A DNA stretch of 41,803 bases from a virus, in the IMG/VR virus record IMGVR_UViG_3300042553_000506, positions 1 to 41,803 of that record. One strand, 5' to 3'. Shown one piece after another: positions 33,930 to 41,164 of this stretch; positions within the stretch are counted from its first letter, which is position 1; every line of letters begins with the position of its first letter. The translations under genes and the position numbers were made by a program. The notes beneath the pieces were generated by a model. The model was not told the DNA's origin, did not search any database, and saw only the letters and a list, made by a program, of their open reading frames with translations.

Positions 33930-36308
33930 TTACTCAGAAACAGATATGTTTTGCCATCTATTTTCTATAGCCTTAATCTTTGGAAGAGTTGTCATTTCAA
34001 AATACCTTCCTCCGTCGATAGATATTGATTGAACTGGTGATTGATTATCTAATAATGAAATTTCATCATCTTCTTCACATACAATTTTTACTCTTCCTAT
34101 GAGTGCCTGATTTTTTAAATCTAAATAATTAGTGACGGAAGATGGAACATTTTCATTTATTGTTAATTCTCCTACAGACCCAGACATTCCATTTAATCCA
34201 GACCTATCAGATCCTATAAATATAGTATCTGGTTCCGTAGTTCCAAAGTCTAGCGCTATGTGATAGAAGTCTTTATCATTTAACTGCGTATTAGAGTTTG
34301 CCACGACTCCATCTACATATAAAGTAAACGTTCCGGTTTTCTGCAGCCCACCTGATGTATAGGTTAATTTTTTATTTATAGATGATAAAGTATCTATTAT
34401 TGTAAATGTCTCTGTTGTAGGGATCGAATCTAATTTAACTATAAAGTCTATAAATCTAATAGTTGTTAGCCCAGAATCATCATATGGGTATACCATCCCA
34501 CCACTAGTTTTTTGATTAATAAATTTAATTCCTAAATTATCTGGTTTAGATAAAATAGATGATGATTCTGTATTTATAATATATGGCTCTACTTTTATTC
34601 CTGATGACGATGTAGGTATTGTAGATATTGTATATAATGCATTTTCTGATGCAATTTCAACATCTTGATATAAAACTAAATATAAATTATTAAAAACTGC
34701 CAGATCATTTTCAGAATCATCAGTAAATAAATTTATTTTTATGTTTATTGGATCATTGTTTTCATAATCCAAGTCTGGAATTATTGTATTTGAATTTATC
34801 TGTACATTGTTTACATATACTGTGGAATTTTTAGATGCAGTATTATATGTGATGCAACTAGATAATATATTTTCCGTAGGGGTAAATGAATAGTACCATT
34901 GACCCCGCTGAGATACTTTTAGATTTCCTAATAACTTTAGGGTGTACTTACCTACGTCTGTAAAATTAATCTGAGAAAATTCTATTGCTTGATCTATTGT
35001 AAAATTTTTAATTTTACCCACTAGCGGGGTGTCTCCTGAAGAACTATTACCTAAAGTAAAAAATGGAGTTGATGACATGGCGGGGAAAGGATATTGATAT
35101 GATAATTCTTGACTATTAACCTTTAATGAAACTAATTGATTATTAAAATTTACTGCAACATTATGATATAAAGAAAAATTAGTTATTGCAGATGACTGCA
35201 AAATATTTTCTTCTGTCCCATCAAGGTACGTTAGAGACAAAGTGATCTTTTTATCTGCAGACTTATATAATCTGCATGATTGATAATTATCTAGGGGTCC
35301 AAACTCTAGCAATGTCTCTTCTTTTGCAGAATTATTTATTTGCTCTAGTACTTTTGATTGGAATCTAATACAAAAATTGGAACTATTAATAGATTTTTTT
35401 ATGTCAATTAAATTCAAGTATGTGGATTCTCCTAGAGAAAGCCCCTCCCCATTCAATTGATATTGATCTCCTATAATTATAGGATTTGCATACTCAACTA
35501 AGTTTATACTGTCTTCAAAAACTTCAATGTTATTTGATAGTGAATTCGATAGGGCGTCTGGTGATGTTAGTAGTACTTTTTGTTGACTAAGTATTGGCAA
35601 ATATGACAGATTAAAATAGTCTGCTCCATATATAGAAGATATTTCTTTTAGTTTAGGCAAATATTTGCTCCATGCAGACCTTCTGTTTATTTGATTATTA
35701 GAAATTACATATGAATATAACGCTAGAGCATTTATAAAAAAGGGCATAGATGTGTTTGCAGAAGGACCAATTATTATATCTGGAGCAGATGTGTCTGGCA
35801 ATAGGTACTCAGAACCCAGTAATATTTTTTCTATACTATTGTTTACTATAAGAGTAAGAACTTTATTTTCATATGTAATTGCTACATAATTAGAAGAATC
35901 CCATGTTGATACTGGAATAAAAACTTGTTGTGAGTCTGACTCTAGGTATATTTTATCTGATTTTATATAGCATTTTAAAAAATTTCCTATAGTAATTAAA
36001 GAATGATTATTCTCTATAGAAGATGATTCGATAGAAAAGAAGAACTCTATTGTAAAATTTTTATTTTCTGAACCCTTTAAAAATAATCCATATACATTAT
36101 CTATAGTCGCAGTTTTGTCATTTGTAAACTTGGCAGATTTTTTACATCCTGGAACTATTGGTTTATAGTTATCTAAAATTCCAGAAATATTAATATTATT
36201 TGATCTTTTAGATAAGTCTTCTATACTAGTTGATCCAGCATTGTATTCAGGGGCAAACTCCCAATATCCATAAGGATTTTCTGAAAGAACTATCTGGGAA
36301 TATGACAT
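33930..36308 (-). CDS. Large LamG/concanavalin-like adhesin, probable receptor-binding virion protein
   Basis: 792 residues, almost entirely beta. The first unit (about 1-215) is LamG-like: YGYWEFAPEYNAG, AKFTNDKTATIDN, NFTIEFFFSIESSS, SNYVAITYENKVLTLIVNN and a terminal FFINALALYSYVIS. A second similar unit lies at about 285-450 (FCIRFQSKVLEQIN, YHNVAVNFNNQLVSLKVN, KIKNFTIDQA) and a third at about 600-720 (FIDFIVKLDSIPTTETFTII, FYHIALDFGTTEPDTIFIG). LamG-type domains bind glycans or proteins. It lies between the oxygenase cassette and head genes, away from the other tail fibres. The start lacks a ribosome site and follows TATAAT by 6 bases. Confidence 0.75.
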   Translation of the reverse strand: MSYSQIVLSENPYGYWEFAPEYNAGSTSIEDLSKRSNNINISGILDNYKPIVPGCKKSAKFTNDKTATIDNVYGLFLKGSENKNFTIEFFFSIESSSIENNHSLITIGNFLKCYIKSDKIYLESDSQQVFIPVSTWDSSNYVAITYENKVLTLIVNNSIEKILLGSEYLLPDTSAPDIIIGPSANTSMPFFINALALYSYVISNNQINRRSAWSKYLPKLKEISSIYGADYFNLSYLPILSQQKVLLTSPDALSNSLSNNIEVFEDSINLVEYANPIIIGDQYQLNGEGLSLGESTYLNLIDIKKSINSSNFCIRFQSKVLEQINNSAKEETLLEFGPLDNYQSCRLYKSADKKITLSLTYLDGTEENILQSSAITNFSLYHNVAVNFNNQLVSLKVNSQELSYQYPFPAMSSTPFFTLGNSSSGDTPLVGKIKNFTIDQAIEFSQINFTDVGKYTLKLLGNLKVSQRGQWYYSFTPTENILSSCITYNTASKNSTVYVNNVQINSNTIIPDLDYENNDPINIKINLFTDDSENDLAVFNNLYLVLYQDVEIASENALYTISTIPTSSSGIKVEPYIINTESSSILSKPDNLGIKFINQKTSGGMVYPYDDSGLTTIRFIDFIVKLDSIPTTETFTIIDTLSSINKKLTYTSGGLQKTGTFTLYVDGVVANSNTQLNDKDFYHIALDFGTTEPDTIFIGSDRSGLNGMSGSVGELTINENVPSSVTNYLDLKNQALIGRVKIVCEEDDEISLLDNQSPVQSISIDGGRYFEMTTLPKIKAIENRWQNISVSE

Positions 36309-36314
36309 ATATTA

Positions 36315-36320
36315 ATTATA
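36315..36320 (-). promoter_or_regulatory. -10 box TATAAT directly before the adhesin ATG (leaderless geometry)
   Basis: TATAAT, six bases, then ATG, the same spacing as at the 33881 gene. It lies in the 14-base gap after the last oxygenase gene; no -35 and no ribosome site are evident. It would let the adhesin be expressed independently of the oxygenase cassette. Confidence 0.45.
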
Positions 36321-36322
36321 TC

Positions 36323-36895
36323 TTATTTATACCAGAATACTGGGCAAATGTATCTTTCAGAGCCATATGCTGGTTTAGGATCATGAATATAAGGGTGGGT
36401 AGAGGGGAATATTATCATGCTACCCGCCTCTGGCTTTATAGAAAGCCCATAATTTGGAAACTCAAGTTCTCCACCCTCGTAATCATCATTTAAGTAAAGA
36501 ACTCCAGATATGTATGCATTTTGAGAATCATCAGTATGCGGACCCATGAATGTTCCTTCATGATACTTACATATAAGTGGAGGTATTAAAGATTTTAAAG
36601 TTAAATTATTTTTTTCAGAATAATTTTCAGCAGACATAGATATAGCATTAAAAATAATATCATATAAATATTTTTCTTCAATTGTGGATTCTTTATATTT
36701 ATGATAATTTATTTTTTTTAAATCACCGAATAAAGTAGGACTATTCCCAGATGATTTCCATTCAGACCAAGAACCTATCAGACTTCCTTTAGATCCCACA
36801 CTATTTATTAAATCTATTATTTTTAAATTTTTAGGTATTAAATCTCGGTAATAATGTATTTTAGTGTCATCAATTCCCAGATCTTCCTGGATCAT
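36323..36895 (-). CDS. 2-oxoglutarate/Fe(II) dioxygenase, prolyl-4-hydroxylase-like (cassette member 5)
   Basis: 190 residues. Iron ligands His120/Asp122 (GPHTDDSQ) and His171 (YIHDPKPAYG), with the 2OG-binding Arg in GSERYICP. YLNDDYEGGELEFP and FPSTHPY strands are typical. The N-terminal half (DIINLINSVG-like helices) is the variable lid. The ATG overlaps the upstream oxygenase stop as ATGA. It is last in the cassette; the LamG adhesin follows. Substrate unknown. Confidence 0.9.
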   Translation of the reverse strand: MIQEDLGIDDTKIHYYRDLIPKNLKIIDLINSVGSKGSLIGSWSEWKSSGNSPTLFGDLKKINYHKYKESTIEEKYLYDIIFNAISMSAENYSEKNNLTLKSLIPPLICKYHEGTFMGPHTDDSQNAYISGVLYLNDDYEGGELEFPNYGLSIKPEAGSMIIFPSTHPYIHDPKPAYGSERYICPVFWYK

Positions 36896-37629
36896 GCGAA
36901 CTTATTTCCCTTTGCCCATTCTTCTCTTTGCTGCTCTTGTTCTTTTCTTATGTTCTTTATTTCTTCTTCCCACTCTAATTTTAATTCTTCAGAGTAGTCT
37001 GCATCACTATAGTCCCAGAAAGAAACCATGGTGTATCTAGTTCCTTTAGTTATTTCTGAAACACCATGTATATTTTCTACCCCTCCTGGAAAGCATATTA
37101 AAGAATATGCATTAGGCTTAAAGGATATATCATGCTCTGGAAAATAAAGTTGTCCACCTTCATAGTCATCATTTAGGTACAAAATTCCAACATACTTATT
37201 TATTTGAAAAGAATTTGGATTTCCATCAAAATCGGAGTTATCTGAATGTACTGATGCGAAGCCCCCTACGTCCCATTTTTGTGCATGAGAGGTGTTTGGT
37301 TTTACCTTCTTATCAAAGATTTTTTCTATTGCTTCTTGAAATTTTAAACTAATAGATGGAAAAAAATTTCTGTCTAAATTGAATTTATCTAGATCTTCAT
37401 CTCCTGGCATTAAGCCCATACCAGAAGATCCATAAAATGCTATTGGACCCCACATATCTGCTTTGCACTCAAAGTACTCTGTCATTGCTTTTGCAGTATC
37501 TGGAGAGACAAAGTTTGGCACTTCTATAATTCTATTTTTTTCTACACCTAGTCTACTTTTTTCATTTAAATTATCTTCATCTTTATAAATTATGAAATCT
37601 TTTTCATCAATATTTTCAATTATACTCAT
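36892..37629 (-). CDS. 2-oxoglutarate/Fe(II) dioxygenase, prolyl-4-hydroxylase-like (cassette member 4)
   Basis: 245 residues. Iron ligands His128/Asp130 (ASVHSDNSDF) and His188 (ENIHGVSEI), with 2OG-binding Arg198 (KGTRYTMVSFW). YLNDDYEGGQLYFPEHDISF and LICFPGG complete the core. A C-terminal acidic/basic helix (EELKLEWEEEIKNIRKEQEQ) extends beyond the domain and could be an oligomerisation or substrate-docking helix; the other copies lack it. Coupled to both neighbours by ATGA overlaps. Confidence 0.91.
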   Translation of the reverse strand: MSIIENIDEKDFIIYKDEDNLNEKSRLGVEKNRIIEVPNFVSPDTAKAMTEYFECKADMWGPIAFYGSSGMGLMPGDEDLDKFNLDRNFFPSISLKFQEAIEKIFDKKVKPNTSHAQKWDVGGFASVHSDNSDFDGNPNSFQINKYVGILYLNDDYEGGQLYFPEHDISFKPNAYSLICFPGGVENIHGVSEITKGTRYTMVSFWDYSDADYSEELKLEWEEEIKNIRKEQEQQREEWAKGNKFA

Positions 37630-38297
37630 GGCTTTCTATCTCCCGTATGCTTCATTATCGTCCAAAAGAAGGGGACTGTGTATCTAATTCCAGACTTGAC
37701 CTCTCTAATTCCATGTATATAGTTCATATCTCCAGGGAAAAAGTAGGCAGCACCTTTCTTGGGCTTAAATTCTATTCCTTGGTTTGGGAAGTAAAGTTCC
37801 CCGCCCTCATAATCATCATTAATATAAAAAAGACCAGCGATATCATACCAAGGGAAACTATTAGGCTTTCCTGCGTCTGGACCCTCATGTAATTCTTTAT
37901 CTGCATGAGGCATTTGAAGTTGCCCTGGCAACCACCTGACCATTGCGGGGGTGGTTGGATGAACATCTACATTAAAAAAAGAATCAACTTCTTTTTTTAA
38001 CCTATCCACCATTTCTTCAATTGTATCAACTATAGATGGATCTGTTTTCATTATATTTGGATATGTAACAACTCTATCTACCCAATAACTGTGGTCGTAT
38101 GTGACAGTTCCATTTTCGTTTATATCACTTTCAGTAACGTCCCATACTTTATTATTTCTTATAAAGTTATTTAATTTAATTATTTCTTCATCTAAAATAA
38201 AATTTTCTATAGTTACAATATTAGAGGCATCTTTGCCAAAGAAGCCGGAAGGAGTTATGGATACGGGATCTCCCTGTATTCTATCTCTATCTACCAT
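37626..38297 (-). CDS. 2-oxoglutarate/Fe(II) dioxygenase, prolyl-4-hydroxylase-like (cassette member 3)
   Basis: 223 residues. Iron ligands His131/Asp133 (MPHADKEL) and His195 (YIHGIREV), with 2OG-binding Arg205 (SGIRYTVPFFW). Shared core YINDDYEGGELYFPNQGIEF. Closest to member 4 in the region around the distal His (IHGxxE with GxRYT), so the two probably arose by tandem duplication. The ATG overlaps the upstream stop as TAATG. Confidence 0.91.
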   Translation of the reverse strand: MVDRDRIQGDPVSITPSGFFGKDASNIVTIENFILDEEIIKLNNFIRNNKVWDVTESDINENGTVTYDHSYWVDRVVTYPNIMKTDPSIVDTIEEMVDRLKKEVDSFFNVDVHPTTPAMVRWLPGQLQMPHADKELHEGPDAGKPNSFPWYDIAGLFYINDDYEGGELYFPNQGIEFKPKKGAAYFFPGDMNYIHGIREVKSGIRYTVPFFWTIMKHTGDRKP

Positions 38298-39019
38298 TAC
38301 ACATACTTCCTTCTATGCCATACTTCATTTAAATATACTCCGCCGTTTGGTACTCTATACTTTATAGAGTTTTCAATTATTCTATTTTCCATGGAGAATG
38401 GATCTATCACCTTATGGCTATGTTCCCAATCTTCTCTCTTAAATGGAAAAAGTTGTACATATGGAGTTCCTTTAGGTATTATACCAGACCAATCCTTTGC
38501 TATAAAAAACGGTATAGTCCCAGGAATGTCTACGCAATCTGAATCAACTACTCCAGAAGTATTTAGGAATGGTAAATCAAATCTATTGAATGGCTGAGAA
38601 AACAATACACTATATCCTTCTGGAACTGAAGGCATCCAATCTGGCCACCAGGCAAAGTGTTTATCTCTATACCCCATTGGACTTTCAAACCCTGGCATTT
38701 TGTCTCTATAATGAATAAAATCTTGGCACTTTGGGTCAGAAATATCTACATGGAGTTCTCCATCCTCTTCAATAAATTCTATATCGCAAGGTGTTTTTAA
38801 CACATATCCAGTTGCAAGTATGTCATATATTGCTGGGCAGGCTTTCCATGAAGGTATTTTACCTCCATCCATTCCAATAAAATCGTTTCCATCTTCGTCT
38901 TTTGCGTATCTATCCGCCTTTAAATACCACTCAGGGATTTCTTTAGATGCTGGACCAGGAGCGCTAGCACTTTTTTTATTCAGCCAGGTGCGGCTTGGAA
39001 CAAATTCTATTTTATTCAT
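38297..39019 (-). CDS. Phage protein of unknown function, related to its upstream neighbour (beta-rich)
   Basis: 240 residues. Beta-rich, with LATGYVLKTPCDIEF, HFAWWPDWMPSVPEGYSVLF, FIAKDWSGIIPKGTPYVQLF and a VWHRRKYV end. The 'IIPKGTPYVQLFPF' block also occurs as 'FIPKGTPLASILPV' in the next gene, so the two are probably distant paralogues. I recall similar proteins encoded beside oxygenases in marine phages but cannot name a function. A cupin-like or small-molecule-binding fold would fit the strand pattern. It is embedded between oxygenase genes and translationally coupled to them. Confidence 0.75.
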   Translation of the reverse strand: MNKIEFVPSRTWLNKKSASAPGPASKEIPEWYLKADRYAKDEDGNDFIGMDGGKIPSWKACPAIYDILATGYVLKTPCDIEFIEEDGELHVDISDPKCQDFIHYRDKMPGFESPMGYRDKHFAWWPDWMPSVPEGYSVLFSQPFNRFDLPFLNTSGVVDSDCVDIPGTIPFFIAKDWSGIIPKGTPYVQLFPFKREDWEHSHKVIDPFSMENRIIENSIKYRVPNGGVYLNEVWHRRKYV

Positions 39020-39713
39020 GCTCCACTCTCATAGTTATTTTTTTAACTTCATGTTCTCCTGCTTTATTACCTTTATGATCTATAGCATTTCGATAAAAAT
39101 GTGTCCACTCCCCCTTGGAATTCATTTCTTCAGAAACTACTGCTTTTTCTCTGTTAAAGATATTCCATTCTTCAGAATTCATAAAATCTGGATTTTTATT
39201 TTTAACTACCAATTCAATATTATTAATTTCAGATAAAGATACTGGAAGTATTGATGCTAGTGGCGTGCCCTTTGGAATAAATATTTCCTCATCTTGTTTT
39301 GTTACCATTAAAGAAATAGGAAGTTGATTATATAGAACAGAAGTACTGATTATTGTGCTAATACATTGTACTCCATCTATAAATACATTAGGAGGAGGCA
39401 TAGTTAATATTGAAATATTTTCTTCTGGAGAAAAAATAATTCCCGTATCAATACTAACTGTTCTATTGGCTCTTCTATTTGAAACATACATATTTTCAGT
39501 AATTATATCTACATAATTATTTTCGCTTTTACTTTTTAATGTAAATCTAATATCTTCTTGAAATGATATTGACCATCCTAGCCTATTTGCCATAGTTAAT
39601 GGAAAACATTGGTATGCATGTTTGTCAAATGTCTCGTCCATCCAGTCTCTATGTGGAGGCATTTGATCTATAATGCATGGAGATTCTTTACTTCTATAGG
39701 CAACTATTTTCAT
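39012..39713 (-). CDS. DUF6065-like protein of unknown function
   Basis: 233 residues. The N-terminal block PPHRDWMDETFDKHAYQC followed by FPLTMANRLGWSISF resembles the DUF6065 signature as I remember it (aromatic-Asp motif, then 'PL..AN..GW'). A beta domain follows with INTGIIF-like strands and 'EIFIPKGTPLASILPV'. It ends with charged strands that overlap the next gene by 8 bases. Function of the family is unknown. Its place between 2OG oxygenases suggests that it binds, presents or further modifies their substrate; this is inference. Confidence 0.75.
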   Translation of the reverse strand: MKIVAYRSKESPCIIDQMPPHRDWMDETFDKHAYQCFPLTMANRLGWSISFQEDIRFTLKSKSENNYVDIITENMYVSNRRANRTVSIDTGIIFSPEENISILTMPPPNVFIDGVQCISTIISTSVLYNQLPISLMVTKQDEEIFIPKGTPLASILPVSLSEINNIELVVKNKNPDFMNSEEWNIFNREKAVVSEEMNSKGEWTHFYRNAIDHKGNKAGEHEVKKITMRVEHE

Positions 39714-40414
39714 TAATTCCCGGTTTCTTGATAAAAATTATTATTATGAAATTTATCTGAATAGTCCAACATTGTAACGATAGAATACTTTGTACCGCTT
39801 ACAACTGGCAATGATTTATGTGGATACATAAAGTTAGATGGGAATACGAAAAGGTCACCCGCCCTTGGCTTGATTTTTAGTTTCTGTAGCCTAAATTCTA
39901 ACTCTCCGCCTTCATAGTCATCATTAGGATATCCTACTAAAGATACTACGCAGTTGTAAGAATATCCATGGTCTGTATGCTCTTGGAAGTGTTGTCCTGG
40001 CCCATACTTAACAAAATTCATGGCCTCCCAGTATCTAACCTCACCAATATTAAATGATCTACAATAATTTTTTACTGCAGGAAGTTTTAGATCGTACAGT
40101 TCTTGCCATAAACTTTTTAACTTTTCTCCAGAGTCAGAATTATCATGCTCTATATCACTTCTTTTATATTTAAAGTCAAAGCAATCTCTGTACTCTGGCA
40201 TTTTCATTCCGTACCCGACCATCGCCTCTTGATAGAAATACATGTTAGAAGAATCATTAAGAACTTCTTCTACCTTATCAATAGAGTGCTTGGGAACTAA
40301 GTCTCTGTACACAAAAATTCCAGGCCCAACCTGATCTACTGAACTCCAAGTTTCCTTATCGTATCGATAGAAATCCTGTATTCTTTTACTTACATCATCT
40401 TGATTCTCTTGCAC
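39713..40414 (-). CDS. 2-oxoglutarate/Fe(II) dioxygenase, prolyl-4-hydroxylase-like (cassette member 2)
   Basis: 233 residues. Iron ligands His146/Asp148 (EHTDHGYS) and His199 (YPHKSLPVVSG), with 2OG-binding Lys209 (GTKYSIVTM). YPNDDYEGGELEF and LFVFPSNFMYPH match the next gene upstream, forming a Lys-type pair distinct from the Arg-type members 3-5. The ~110-residue N-terminal part has an IFVYRDLVPKHSIDKVEEVL opening typical of P4H-like enzymes. Its stop overlaps the following ATG. Confidence 0.92.
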   Translation of the reverse strand: MQENQDDVSKRIQDFYRYDKETWSSVDQVGPGIFVYRDLVPKHSIDKVEEVLNDSSNMYFYQEAMVGYGMKMPEYRDCFDFKYKRSDIEHDNSDSGEKLKSLWQELYDLKLPAVKNYCRSFNIGEVRYWEAMNFVKYGPGQHFQEHTDHGYSYNCVVSLVGYPNDDYEGGELEFRLQKLKIKPRAGDLFVFPSNFMYPHKSLPVVSGTKYSIVTMLDYSDKFHNNNFYQETGN

Positions 40415-40429
40415 ACTACACCTCTCAAT

Positions 40430-41164
40430 TTAATAAATTAGTTTTTCATTGACTAAATTGTAGTCAAAGTACTTCATTCTTCCCCTGGAATTATAATCAC
40501 TCATAACTACTAATGAATATTTTGTTCCACTTATCATAGGAAGAGATGCATGTTCATAAATATATGTTGAAGGGAAAATAAACAAGTCCCCGCGCTCTGG
40601 CTTTACTTTAAGATCAAATCGCGGGAAATATAATTCTCCACCTTCGTAGTTATCATTTAAATATCCAACCATAGAAATGGTAGATACATAGGCTGGACCG
40701 TGATCTGCATGAATATTAAAATGCTTTCCTTGACCATCATACTTTACAAAATTAAATACTTCAAAGTAGTTGACTTGAACTCCCCAGTACTGCCCGTAGT
40801 CTTGAGAGCAGGGAAATAAATGTTGAAAACTTTTTTCATGTATATTATATAACTCATGATTTTCATCATTTTTTTCACCCAGGCATCCGTGTCCAATTTT
40901 AAAATCAACACAGTTTCTTGCGTCTAGCAGAGGATCTTTTGATTCGGTGACTGTGGCACTTTGCCAATTATATAAAGAGTTTTTATTTAATTTTTTTTCT
41001 AAGGTTTCAATGATATTACTACATAATTCTTCTGGAAAACAATTTTTATATATGTTGATTCCTAGTGCTGGATTTTCAACAATTATATTGTTAGATATGC
41101 TTCTAGGTGTTTTCCTATTAGTATCTGTTTCTGATCGATCTTTGTTATGCCAATCATTCATCAT
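40430..41164 (-). CDS. 2-oxoglutarate/Fe(II) dioxygenase, prolyl-4-hydroxylase-like (cassette member 1)
   Basis: 244 residues. I chose the ATG at 41164 (41161 is equally possible) rather than 41227, because AAGG lies just upstream and the longer form reads through the end of the preceding Hint gene. Iron ligands His152/Asp154 (IHADHGPAY) and His205 (YEHASLPMISG), with 2OG-binding Lys215 (GTKYSLVVM). YLNDNYEGGELYFPRFDLKV and LFIFPSTYIY complete the core. It begins inside the last codons of the Phe/Pro-repeat Hint protein, so the two are translated together; that protein is its most obvious candidate substrate. Confidence 0.92.
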   Translation of the reverse strand: MMNDWHNKDRSETDTNRKTPRSISNNIIVENPALGINIYKNCFPEELCSNIIETLEKKLNKNSLYNWQSATVTESKDPLLDARNCVDFKIGHGCLGEKNDENHELYNIHEKSFQHLFPCSQDYGQYWGVQVNYFEVFNFVKYDGQGKHFNIHADHGPAYVSTISMVGYLNDNYEGGELYFPRFDLKVKPERGDLFIFPSTYIYEHASLPMISGTKYSLVVMSDYNSRGRMKYFDYNLVNEKLIY

